From positions 1 through 12,864 of the forward strand of contig JBLNBU010000200.1 in NCBI GenBank assembly GCA_050260215.1: a stretch of 12,864 nt of DNA, in the 5' to 3' direction. The notes beneath the pieces are model-generated. The model was not told where the DNA came from, made no database searches, and worked only from the letters and a program-made list of their open reading frames with translations. The position numbers were made by a program, and so were the translations under genes. Source of the stretch: JBLNBU01 sp050260215 (lineage in GTDB: Bacteria; Pseudomonadota; Alphaproteobacteria; Rhodospirillales; Magnetospirillaceae). Positions 6,876-12,864 of this stretch are shown here, piece by piece (within the stretch, counting starts at the first letter, position 1; every line of letters starts with the position of its first letter).

Positions 6876-6940
6876 CGACGGTCATCCGCGGTGGAGTTGG
6901 GCAGACGCTTCAATACTCCACCGCGGATGAACCGGCGATG
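6873..6940. repeat. 68-bp inverted repeat between the lyase and CDF genes
   Basis: Two arms (6873-6897 and 6915-6940) are reverse complements over 24 of 26 aligned positions, with one mismatch and one single-base gap. The inner 16 bp (6882-6897 with 6915-6930, TCATCCGCGGTGGAGT) are perfect. The loop is 17 bases. The left arm includes the ATG of the CDF gene, and the right arm ends 10 bases before the lyase stop codon, so the element fills nearly the whole gap. No T-tract follows on either strand. It could be a dispersed palindromic element, an mRNA processing or stability structure, or a control site. There is no obvious target-site duplication. Confidence 0.8.
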
Positions 6941-6950
6941 ACTTTGTGAG

Positions 6951-8000
6951 CTACAGACCGTAGGCCTGGGCCATGGCCGGGTCCTTGGCGGCGACCTGGC
7001 GGGCCAGGTCGACGATGACCTTGGCCTGCTTCCAGGTGGCGTCGTCCTGCATCTTGCCGTCGATCATCACCGCGCCGGTGCCGTCGGGCATGGCGTCCAG
7101 GATCTTCTTGGCGAACAGCACCTCGGCGACATCGGGGCTGAACACCTTCTTGGCGATGTCGATCTGGCTGGGGTGCAGGCTCCAGCCGCCGACGCAGCCC
7201 AGCAGGAAGGCGTTGCGGAACTGCGCCTCGCAGGCGGCGCCGTCGGAGAAGTCGCCGAACGGGCCATAGAACGCCTTGATGCCGGCCGACTGGCAGGCGT
7301 CGACCATCTTGGCCACGGTGTAGTGCCACAGATCCTGCTGGAACAGGGTGCGGGCCGCCTGGCCCTCACGCGCGTCTTCGAGCACGCCGTAGAACGGATG
7401 GCCGCCGCCGACCCGCGTCGTCTTCATGCCGCGGCTGGCGGCCAGGTCGGCGGGACCCAGGCTCATGCCGTGCATGCGGGGGCTGGCCTGGGCGATGGCG
7501 GCGACGTTCTCGACCCCCAGCGCGGTTTCCAGGATGGCGTGGATCAGGATCGGGCGCTTGACCTGGTGCTTGGCCTCCAGCTGGGCCAGCAGCTGGTCGA
7601 GGTAGTGGATGTCCCACGGCCCTTCGACCTTGGGCAGCATGACCACGTCCAGCTTGTCGCCGGCCTCGGCCACCAGGGTGGTGAGGTCGTCGAGGAACCA
7701 CGGCGAATTGAGGCAGTTGACCCGCGTCCACAGGCCCGTATTGGGATTGTCCCAGGCCTTGGCCACCTCGACGAAGCCGGCGCGCGCCGCTTCCTTGGCG
7801 TCGGCGGGGATGGCGTCTTCCAGGTTGCCCAGCAGCACGTCGACCTGACGGCCGATCTCGCCGGCCTTGGCACGCATCTTCTCGATGTGCGGCGGGAAGA
7901 AATGGATCATGCGCTCGAGCCGAACGGGGAGCTCGCGATAGGGGGCCGGAGCACCGATGGCCAGCGGCTCGAAGAACTTGCGGGGCGGCTTGGTGGTCAT
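6951..8000 (-). CDS. CitE/HpcH-family lyase, malyl-CoA (beta-methylmalyl-CoA) lyase-like
   Basis: This 349-residue TIM-barrel enzyme of the HpcH/HpaI-citrate lyase beta family most resembles malyl-CoA lyases, which split malyl-CoA to acetyl-CoA and glyoxylate or beta-methylmalyl-CoA to propionyl-CoA and glyoxylate. Visible family features are NLEDAIP (59-65), R93 in TRVN, PKVEG (123-127), the metal-binding glutamate E158 in HAILETALG, the metal-binding aspartate D185 in MSLGPADLAAS, GPFGDFSD (246-253) and the late SLHPSQ (274-279). It is somewhat longer than the roughly 320 residues of typical Mcl, with about 20 extra N-terminal residues and a longer segment around 200-225. The ATG at 8000 is preceded by AGAGGA ten bases away, whereas the upstream extension of the frame crosses the promoter. 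Related activities such as citramalyl-CoA lyase, or malyl-CoA thioesterase, cannot be excluded. It is followed by a CDF gene with no evident functional link. Confidence 0.85.
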   Translation of the reverse strand: MTTKPPRKFFEPLAIGAPAPYRELPVRLERMIHFFPPHIEKMRAKAGEIGRQVDVLLGNLEDAIPADAKEAARAGFVEVAKAWDNPNTGLWTRVNCLNSPWFLDDLTTLVAEAGDKLDVVMLPKVEGPWDIHYLDQLLAQLEAKHQVKRPILIHAILETALGVENVAAIAQASPRMHGMSLGPADLAASRGMKTTRVGGGHPFYGVLEDAREGQAARTLFQQDLWHYTVAKMVDACQSAGIKAFYGPFGDFSDGAACEAQFRNAFLLGCVGGWSLHPSQIDIAKKVFSPDVAEVLFAKKILDAMPDGTGAVMIDGKMQDDATWKQAKVIVDLARQVAAKDPAMAQAYGL

Positions 8001-8040
8001 TGGGGCGCAATCCTCTTGCTTGGGATTTGTCAGGGGCGCA

Positions 8041-8069
8041 AGGATATTGCGTGATTGTGCGCCGCACAA
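8041..8069 (-). promoter_or_regulatory. Candidate promoter for the malyl-CoA-lyase-like gene
   Basis: On the minus strand a weak -35-like TTGTGC (8069-8064), a 17-bp spacer and a -10-like TATCCT (8046-8041, four of six consensus) precede the ATG at 8000 by about 41 bases. A second short inverted repeat, CGCAA-5-TTGCG (8037-8051), spans the -10. The weak -35 would suit a regulated promoter. Downstream of the Nudix stop a 5-bp hairpin (8093-8097 with 8103-8107) might help separate this transcript from the upstream genes. Confidence 0.4.
8055..8069. promoter_or_regulatory. Perfect 15-bp palindrome, candidate operator
   Basis: TTGTGCG-C-CGCACAA is a perfect 7-bp inverted repeat around one central base. 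It overlaps the predicted -35 of the lyase gene, the usual place for a repressor or activator dimer. The regulator is not in the window. The sequence does not match any operator that I can name with confidence. Confidence 0.45.
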
Positions 8070-8109
8070 GCGGTCATTCGAGGCCACCGTAACGGCTGAG
8101 CGAGCCGCC

Positions 8110-8967
8110 CTACCACCCCTTGCGCAAACCCTGGCAGATGGCGGCGTAGTCGGGGTCGGTGTCGGGCGTCAGCACGCCGCGGCGGATCAGGAAGTCCAGG
8201 ATGACCAGGTTGACGTTGAACTTGAACTGGTCGGTGTCGCGGACCAGGCGGGCGACCTCGGCCACCGGCATCCGGACGAAGTGCTCGGCCTCGCCGTCGC
8301 GGGGGTGCGGGGTGAAGTCGGCGGGCAGTTCCAGGTCGAAGCAGAACATGGTGTCGGGCTTCAGCCCCCACTCGTCCTCCATCACATAGCTGACCAGGCC
8401 GACGGGCCGCGCGGTGCGGGCCAAGGCCTCGGGCACGTCGGCCTCCTCATGAGCTTCCTTGACCAGGTTGTCCAACAGGCCCAGCCCGGCCGGCTGGCCG
8501 CCGGCGATCATGTTGTCGAGCTTGCCGGGCGCCACCGGCTTGTCGGCGGCCCGGCGCGCCACCCACAGCGCCAAGGCGCCGTCCGCGCCGCGGACGAAGC
8601 CGTTGACGTGGACGCCATAGGCACGCACCCCGAACACGCTGGCGTGGCCGCGGTCGATGGTGGCCAGCGGCGCCTGCCCCCAGCCGGGTCCGACGATGAA
8701 GCGTTCGCCGCGCAGCCTGGGATAGGCCCATTCACGGTGAAGGGCGGCGCAGGCCTCGTCGAGGGCGGCCGAGCGGGCGTCGGGGGTGTCCAGGCGGGGG
8801 TGCAGGGCGACGGCGTCGTCGCCCACCCGGAAGGTGTCGGGAAAGGCCGCCAGCCGCCGCGCCGTGTCGTGGCGCACCCAGCCGACGTGCCGGCGTTCCA
8901 CCATGAACGGGCGGAACCGCGTTATGTCGTGGGCGTTGCAGGCGGCGACATGGTCGAGATAGGCCAT
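8110..8967 (-). CDS. DUF4743 Nudix hydrolase (Tnr3/NUDT20-24-like)
   Basis: The 285-residue protein has a DUF4743-type N-terminal region (about 1-115) followed by a Nudix domain (about 115-250). The Nudix box at 156-178 runs GGQPAGLGLLDN, then VKEAHEEADV. It keeps the metal-binding EXXEE core (E171, E174, E175), but has lysine for arginine and leucine where the consensus has the first glutamate. This GGQPxG variant is typical of the Nudix half of yeast-type Tnr3 and of plant NUDT20/24. Those enzymes hydrolyse damaged forms of thiamin diphosphate, so metabolite repair of thiamin cofactors is the leading guess. No thiamin gene is nearby. The start MAYLDHVAACN is chosen as the natural domain start, 32 bases after the HD-domain gene stop. 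A longer open frame upstream is antiphase to that gene. The ribosome site is weak, so expression may rely on coupling to the HD gene. Confidence 0.86.
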   Translation of the reverse strand: MAYLDHVAACNAHDITRFRPFMVERRHVGWVRHDTARRLAAFPDTFRVGDDAVALHPRLDTPDARSAALDEACAALHREWAYPRLRGERFIVGPGWGQAPLATIDRGHASVFGVRAYGVHVNGFVRGADGALALWVARRAADKPVAPGKLDNMIAGGQPAGLGLLDNLVKEAHEEADVPEALARTARPVGLVSYVMEDEWGLKPDTMFCFDLELPADFTPHPRDGEAEHFVRMPVAEVARLVRDTDQFKFNVNLVILDFLIRRGVLTPDTDPDYAAICQGLRKGW

Positions 8968-8999
8968 AATGGGCAGGATCACCCGTGCCGCCGGACTCG

Positions 9000-9608
9000 T
9001 CAAGGCGCGGGCGCGAGGTACCCCAGGCGCACCGATTCCTCCATCAGGGCACGGGCATAGGCCGCCAGCCGCTTCGAGCCGGCCTCGATGCGCGGCAAGA
9101 GCTTGGCGACGCGGTCGGCGGTGACGCCGTGTTCCTGCCAGGTACCGCCGCGGGTGGCGAAGTTGTGCAGGATCGGCTGCAGGCGGTCGAGCGAGTGGGC
9201 GAAGCGCGCTTCCGCGCTCTCGCGCGCCTCGAACTCGTGCCACAGGGCGGCCATGGCTGCGCCCTGGCCCGGGGGAAGCAGCCCGTAGATGCGCTGGGCG
9301 GCCTTGACCTCCAGTTCGGCCTTGGCGGCCTGGGCGGCCTCGTCGTGGATGAAGGCGTCGCCGGCATCGATCTCGACCAGGTCGTGCAGCAGCAACATCT
9401 GGGCAACCCGGCCGATGTCGACCGCCTCGTCGGCGTATTCGGCCAGCACGAAGGCCATGGTGGCGATGTGCCAGGAGTGCTCGGCGTCGTTCTCGCGCCG
9501 GGATCCGTCGACCAGCATGGTCTGGCGGGTGATCGCCTTCAGCTTGTCGATTTCGAGCACGAAGCCGATCTGCCGGACAAGGCGCTGGTCGTCGTAGGGG
9601 ATCATCAT
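9000..9608 (-). CDS. HD-domain phosphohydrolase (HDDC2/YfbR-like)
   Basis: This 202-residue cytoplasmic metal-dependent phosphohydrolase belongs to the HD_3 group, which includes 5'-deoxynucleotidases of the YfbR/HDDC2 type that remove phosphate from deoxynucleoside monophosphates. Metal and catalytic residues fit: H44 in AEHSWH, the H75-D76 pair in LLLHDLVEIDAGD, E79 and D84, and D141 in SLDRLQPIL. The length is normal. Two consecutive ATGs (9608 and 9605) open the gene and the sequence does not choose between them; the nearest ribosome-like AAAGG is about 13 bases upstream. It precedes the Nudix gene on the same strand, making a plausible pair of nucleotide or cofactor clean-up enzymes, and is divergent from rplY. 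The substrate is inferred from family only. Confidence 0.87.
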   Translation of the reverse strand: MMIPYDDQRLVRQIGFVLEIDKLKAITRQTMLVDGSRRENDAEHSWHIATMAFVLAEYADEAVDIGRVAQMLLLHDLVEIDAGDAFIHDEAAQAAKAELEVKAAQRIYGLLPPGQGAAMAALWHEFEARESAEARFAHSLDRLQPILHNFATRGGTWQEHGVTADRVAKLLPRIEAGSKRLAAYARALMEESVRLGYLAPAP

Positions 9609-9651
9609 GGTGCGCGGGCCTTTCGTGGCGGGGGCGCCATCCTACAACCCC

Positions 9652-9678
9652 TTGCAAGCGGAACCCAACGGGTGTAAA
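9652..9678 (+). promoter_or_regulatory. Weak candidate promoter for the rplY-pth-ychF operon
   Basis: TTGCAA (9652-9657, five of six consensus for -35) is followed after 15 bp by TGTAAA (9673-9678, four of six for -10). The spacer is shorter than the ideal 17, so the call is tentative. It would put the start of transcription just before the leader hairpin at 9690-9715. Confidence 0.3.
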
Positions 9679-9689
9679 CGGACCCCCTC

Positions 9690-9715
9690 GGCGCGGCACC
9701 CCTGGAGGCCGCGCC
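9690..9715 (+). promoter_or_regulatory. GC-rich leader hairpin before rplY
   Basis: GGCGCGGC (9690-9697) pairs perfectly with GCCGCGCC (9708-9715) around a 10-base loop and is followed by TTT. It sits 25 bases before the rplY ATG, in the expected 5' untranslated region. Possible roles are attenuation, mRNA protection or autogenous control by L25. The T-run is too short for a confident terminator. Confidence 0.5.
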
Positions 9716-9740
9716 TTTACGTATTTGTCAGGAGATCGAC

Positions 9741-10355
9741 ATGACCGAAGTCACCACCATCGCAGCCACGCTGCGCGACCGGGCCGGAAAGGGGGCCGCC
9801 CGGGCCACGCGTCGCGCCGGCGGCGTCCCCGCTGTCATCTACGGCGGCAAGCAGGCTCCCGTCTGCATCACTCTCGAGCCCAAGATCCTGTGGGCCGAGA
9901 TGCAAAAGCCCGGCTTCACCACCAAGCTGTTCGACGTCGACCTGGGCAAGGACGGCAAGCACCGCTGCCTGGCCCGCGACGTCCAGATGCACCCGGTGAC
10001 CGACAAGCCGGTTCATGTCGATTTCATGCGCGTGTCGGCCGACGCCCGCCTGCACGTGGCCATCCCGGTGCACTTCGTGAACCAGGACAAGGCCCCGGGC
10101 ATCAAGCGCGGCGGCGTGCTCAACGTCGAGCACCACACCATCGAGGTGACCTGCAGCCCCGACAACATCCCGCACGAGATCGTCGTCGATCTGGCGGGCA
10201 AGGAAATCGGTGCCGCGGTGCACGTCTCCGACCTGGCCCTGCCGGCCGGTGTGAAGGCCTACCACCTGGAAGGCGGCGAGACCGTGGCGACCATCGCTCC
10301 CCCGACCGTCGCCAAGGCGGCCGAGGAAGCCACCGAGACCCCGGCGGCCGGCTGA
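9741..10355 (+). CDS. rplY: 50S ribosomal protein L25, CTC-type (TL5)
   Basis: The 204-residue product is the long, two-domain form of L25, which binds 5S rRNA at the central protuberance of the large subunit. The N-terminal L25 domain (about 5-95) includes the loop GGVPAVIYGGK at 27-37 and the conserved LARDVQMHPVTDKPVHVDF at 77-95. The C-terminal TL5/CTC beta domain runs from about 100 to 185. A short Ala/Glu/Thr-rich tail ends the protein. Escherichia coli has only the first domain; the two-domain form is usual in alphaproteobacteria. The start is supported by AGGAG about eight bases upstream. Its stop lies five bases before pth, so the two genes are almost certainly co-transcribed and perhaps translationally coupled. 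The long minus-strand frame across it has no recognisable domain. Confidence 0.96.
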   Translation: MTEVTTIAATLRDRAGKGAARATRRAGGVPAVIYGGKQAPVCITLEPKILWAEMQKPGFTTKLFDVDLGKDGKHRCLARDVQMHPVTDKPVHVDFMRVSADARLHVAIPVHFVNQDKAPGIKRGGVLNVEHHTIEVTCSPDNIPHEIVVDLAGKEIGAAVHVSDLALPAGVKAYHLEGGETVATIAPPTVAKAAEEATETPAAG

Positions 10356-10360
10356 CGGCC

Positions 10361-11065
10361 ATGCTTCTGGTGGTGGGACTGGGCAACCCCGGCCCGGACT
10401 ACGCCAGGAACCGCCACAATATCGGCTACATGGCGGCGGACGGCATCGTCCGCCGCCATTCGTTCGGACCCTGGCGCGCCAAGTTCCAGGGCGAGATCGC
10501 CGAGGGGACCATCGGCGGCGACAAGGTGCTGGTGCTCAAGCCCCACACCTACATGAACCTGTCCGGCCAGTCGGTCGGCGCGGCGGCCCGCTTCCTGAAA
10601 GTCCCGGTCGAGGACATCGTCGTCATCCACGACGAGTTGGACCTGCTGCCCGGGCGCCTCAAGGTCAAGCGCGGCGGTGGCGCCGGCGGCCACAACGGGC
10701 TGAAAAGCATCGACCAGCACCTGGGCCAGACCTACCGCCGGGTGCGGCTGGGCATCGGTCATCCCGGCGACCGGGACCGCGTGTCGGGCTATGTCCTGCA
10801 CGACTTCGCCAAGGCCGACGAGGCCTGGCTCGGCCCGCTGCTGGACGCCGTCGCCGACTGCTTCCCGATGATCGTAGGCGGCGACGACGCCGGGTTCATG
10901 ACCAAGGTGGCGCACCTGACCGCGCCGCCGAAGCCGAAGAAGGACAAGGCGTCCGTCGAGGCCAAGCCGGCCCCGGCGCCAAAAGCGGATGACAAGCCCA
11001 GCGCCTTCGGCGCCCTGGGCGAGGCATTGAAGGCCGCCTTCGGCGGCAAGAAGGACCAGGAATAG
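10361..11065 (+). CDS. pth: Peptidyl-tRNA hydrolase
   Basis: This essential cytoplasmic enzyme cleaves the ester bond of peptidyl-tRNAs dropped from the ribosome, recycling tRNA. The sequence opens MLLVVGLGNPGPDYARNRHNIG, with N9 and the catalytic H19. Other active-site residues are N66 in TYMNLSG, D91 in HDELDLLPG and N112 in GGHNGLKSI. The core ends near residue 188 and matches the usual family length of 190-200. An additional tail of about 45 residues follows. It is rich in Lys, Pro and Ala (KPKKDK, PAPAPK) and ends in a short amphipathic stretch (ALGEALKAAF) and a Lys/Gly terminus. The start is fixed by the family N-terminus, although the ribosome site is poor, in keeping with coupling to rplY five bases upstream. 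ychF begins nine bases downstream. Confidence 0.97.
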   Translation: MLLVVGLGNPGPDYARNRHNIGYMAADGIVRRHSFGPWRAKFQGEIAEGTIGGDKVLVLKPHTYMNLSGQSVGAAARFLKVPVEDIVVIHDELDLLPGRLKVKRGGGAGGHNGLKSIDQHLGQTYRRVRLGIGHPGDRDRVSGYVLHDFAKADEAWLGPLLDAVADCFPMIVGGDDAGFMTKVAHLTAPPKPKKDKASVEAKPAPAPKADDKPSAFGALGEALKAAFGGKKDQE

Positions 11066-11074
11066 AGGATCCCC

Positions 11075-12178
11075 ATGGGTTTCAACTGCGGCATCGTCGG
11101 CCTGCCCAACGTCGGCAAGAGCACCCTGTTCAACGCGCTGACCCAGACGGCGGCGGCCCAGGCAGCCAACTATCCGTTCTGCACCATCGAGCCCAATGTC
11201 GGCCGCGTCGCCGTGCCCGACCCGCGGCTGGACAAGCTGGTGGCCATCGCCAAGAGCCAGAAGGAAATCCCCACCCAGCTGGAATTCGTCGACATCGCCG
11301 GCCTGGTGCGCGGCGCGTCGAAGGGTGAGGGCCTGGGCAACCAGTTCCTGGCCAACATCCGCGAGACCGACGCCATCGTCCAGGTGCTGCGCTGCTTCGA
11401 GGACACCGACATCACCCATGTGGAGGGCTCGGTCGATCCGGTGCGCGACTCCGAGACCATCGAGACCGAGCTGATGCTGGCCGACCTCGATTCGCTCGAG
11501 CGCCGCATCGTGCCGCTGGAGAAGAAGGCCAAGGGCGGCGACAAGGAAGCCAAGGCCCAGGTCGACGTCATGAGCCCCATCCTGGCGGCGCTGCGCGACG
11601 GCAAGCCGGCCCGCACCGTCGTCCTCGACAATGAAGAGGACCGCAGGATCGCCCGCCAGCTGGGCCTGTTGACCCTGAAGCCCGTCCTTTACGTCTGCAA
11701 CGTCGAGGAGGCCTCGGCCGCCACCGGCAACGCCTTTTCCGCCCAGGTCGCCGAAATGGCCGCCAAGCAGGGCGCCATCAGCGTGGTGATCTCGGCCGCC
11801 ATCGAATCCGAGGTGGCCCAGCTGTCGTCGGAAGAGGAACGCCGCGAGTTCCTGGAGACCCTCGGCCTGGAGGAGACCGGCCTGGCCCGCGTCATCCGCG
11901 CCGGCTACGAGCTGCTGCACCTGGTGACCTTCTTCACCGTCGGTCCCAAGGAGGCGCGGGCCTGGACGGTACAGAAGGGCGCCAAGGCCCCTCAGGCCGC
12001 CGGCGTCATCCACACCGACTTCGAGCGCGGCTTCATCCGCGCCGAGACCATTTCCTACGACGACTTCATCGCCTGCGGCGGCGAAGCCGGCGCCAAGGAA
12101 GCCGGCAAGATGCGCCTGGAAGGCAAGGAGTACGTCGTCAACGACGGCGACATCTTCCACTTCCTGTTCAACGTGTGA
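11075..12178 (+). CDS. ychF: Redox/ribosome-associated ATPase YchF (OLA1 family)
   Basis: The 367-residue protein is the universally conserved P-loop protein YchF, a TRAFAC-class enzyme that hydrolyses ATP in preference to GTP, binds ribosomes and is linked to oxidative-stress responses. The P-loop is GLPNVGKST at residues 9-17. The switch II region is DIAGLVRGASKGEGLGNQFL at 73-92. The base-recognition motif is the family's altered NVEE (209-212) in place of NKxD, which explains ATP use. A helical arm spans about 125-200, and a C-terminal TGS-like domain (about 283-366) ends DIFHFLFNV, the usual family terminus. The length is normal. The start is preceded by GAGG about six bases upstream, and the gene lies nine bases after pth. 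It is the last gene of the rplY-pth-ychF run, with a hairpin terminator immediately downstream. Confidence 0.97.
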   Translation: MGFNCGIVGLPNVGKSTLFNALTQTAAAQAANYPFCTIEPNVGRVAVPDPRLDKLVAIAKSQKEIPTQLEFVDIAGLVRGASKGEGLGNQFLANIRETDAIVQVLRCFEDTDITHVEGSVDPVRDSETIETELMLADLDSLERRIVPLEKKAKGGDKEAKAQVDVMSPILAALRDGKPARTVVLDNEEDRRIARQLGLLTLKPVLYVCNVEEASAATGNAFSAQVAEMAAKQGAISVVISAAIESEVAQLSSEEERREFLETLGLEETGLARVIRAGYELLHLVTFFTVGPKEARAWTVQKGAKAPQAAGVIHTDFERGFIRAETISYDDFIACGGEAGAKEAGKMRLEGKEYVVNDGDIFHFLFNV

Positions 12179-12187
12179 CCCCCTCCC

Positions 12188-12209
12188 CCCTCTCCCTCAA
12201 GGGAGAGGG
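12188..12209. terminator. Hairpin terminator between convergent ychF and molybdopterin oxidoreductase genes
   Basis: CCCTCTCCC (12188-12196) pairs perfectly with GGGAGAGGG (12201-12209) around the four-base loop TCAA. It starts ten bases after the ychF stop and ends seven bases before the stop of the opposing gene, so it can serve both. Only a short AT run (AATAT) follows on the plus strand, so termination may be factor-assisted. Confidence 0.75.
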
Positions 12210-12215
12210 AATATC

Positions 12216-12864
12216 TCACACCCGCTCCACCCACACCTTGGTGTCGTGGAACACCGCGCCGCCGGCCGGCAGGGCGGGTTCGGCGCTGGTCAGCAGGTTG
12301 ATGCCCACACCCTCGACGAAGCAGTCGTCGGGCCAGATGCCTTCCACCGCCACCACCTGGCGGGCGATGCCGTCGGTGGGGGCGACGTGGACCACCACCG
12401 AGCCGCGCTCGTTGCCCAGCCGCACCATGTCACCGCCCCACAGCCCCAGCGCGCGGCAGTCCTCGGCGTGGATCAGCGCGGTCGGGCGGCCGGCCAGTTG
12501 GCGCGAGCTGGGGGTCTCGGTGAAGCTGGTGTTGAGGAAGTGGCGCGACGGCGGGGTGATCAACCGGAACGGATGAACGGCATCGACCTCGTCGGTCACC
12601 GGGCAGTGGTCGGGCAGCTCGGGCAGGCCGGCGTGGTCCGCGCCCAGACCGGCCCAATCGGGCGCGAAGCGGAAGCGCCGCTTGCCGAAGCCTTCCAGGA
12701 AATGCATGCGCTCGAACGACAGCGCGCAGTCGATCCACCGCGCCGCGTGCGCCTCGTCTGCTCCGGGCAGGCCGGACGCCTTCAAGGTGGCGTCGATCAG
12801 CGACCACTCGTCCATGACGAAGGCCGGATGCTCGGCCCCCAGCCGGCGGGCCAGCTCGGCCATG
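12216..12864 (-). CDS. Molybdopterin oxidoreductase, C-terminal part (partial at window edge)
   Basis: The visible 215-216 residues are the C-terminal end of a large molybdopterin-dependent oxidoreductase (DMSO reductase superfamily, BisC-like), and the coding frame continues past the right edge. The last 120 residues or so form the molybdopterin dinucleotide-binding beta barrel: LITPPSRHFLNTSF at the start, then ALIHAEDC, GDMVRLGNERGSVVVHV and a terminal GVGINLLTSAEP block. The preceding 90 residues match the usual linker containing an MDEWSLIDATLKASGLP-like helix. The methionine at the window edge is internal to the protein and should not be taken as the start. Substrate, metal ligand and any iron-sulfur site lie outside the window. 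The gene is convergent with ychF and shares its terminator. Family placement is good; the specific enzyme cannot be named. Confidence 0.85.
   Translation of the reverse strand, partial: MAELARRLGAEHPAFVMDEWSLIDATLKASGLPGADEAHAARWIDCALSFERMHFLEGFGKRRFRFAPDWAGLGADHAGLPELPDHCPVTDEVDAVHPFRLITPPSRHFLNTSFTETPSSRQLAGRPTALIHAEDCRALGLWGGDMVRLGNERGSVVVHVAPTDGIARQVVAVEGIWPDDCFVEGVGINLLTSAEPALPAGGAVFHDTKVWVERV

Noticed and set aside
8110..9699. A 529-codon minus frame suggesting a long N-terminal extension of the Nudix protein.
   Set aside because: The extension is low-complexity sequence antiphase to the HD-domain gene, which has clear catalytic motifs. The Nudix protein starts at 8967.
10259..12160. 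A 633-codon open frame on the minus strand opposite pth and ychF.
   Set aside because: It is a high-GC shadow: composition rich in Gly, Leu, Val and His without a domain, lying opposite two strongly conserved genes with full motifs.

Overview
The window is a gene-dense, GC-rich chromosomal stretch from a Gram-negative bacterium. It looks like an alphaproteobacterium, most likely a Rhodospirillales relative such as a Magnetospirillum-type organism. The taxon is an inference. It rests on the rplY-pth-ychF order, a long CTC-type L25, a malyl-CoA-lyase-like CitE protein, lipid A-type enzymes, and an intergenic paired hairpin carrying GGGCTTGACCC, a kind of element familiar from alphaproteobacterial genomes. 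No rRNA, tRNA, CRISPR array, transposase or phage gene was seen.

Layout. (1) On the minus strand, 4650 down to 118, lies a tight five-gene run: a radical SAM/SPASM-like protein, an LpxL-like acyltransferase, a family 9 glycosyltransferase, a NodB-type deacetylase and gpsA. The gaps are 4 bp, 46 bp, a 4-bp overlap and 59 bp. The first four genes look like a small pathway that builds or remodels an envelope glycolipid, and GpsA supplies glycerol-3-phosphate for phospholipids. Bases 1-117 after gpsA hold nothing I can assign. (2) A small exported beta-barrel protein is divergent from this run (4830-5396, plus). The 179-bp gap between them holds a plausible promoter in each direction. (3) On the minus strand, 9608 down to 5493, come an HD-domain phosphohydrolase, a DUF4743 Nudix hydrolase, a malyl-CoA-lyase-like protein and a cation diffusion facilitator with an enlarged cytoplasmic part. 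Three stretches of non-coding structure lie among or after these genes: a paired hairpin at 5416-5475, a 68-bp inverted repeat at 6873-6940 reaching the transporter start codon, and a 15-bp palindrome at 8055-8069 in front of the lyase gene. (4) On the plus strand, 9741-12178, is the housekeeping operon rplY-pth-ychF, with a GC-rich leader hairpin before rplY and a clear hairpin terminator after ychF. (5) Converging on that terminator is the C-terminal part of a molybdopterin oxidoreductase that runs off the right edge.

Most of the genes are recognisable families. The less ordinary material is the radical SAM/acyltransferase/glycosyltransferase/deacetylase combination, the triple C-terminal repeat of the transporter, and the intergenic inverted repeats. 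All database-level statements here are unverified, because only the sequence was read.
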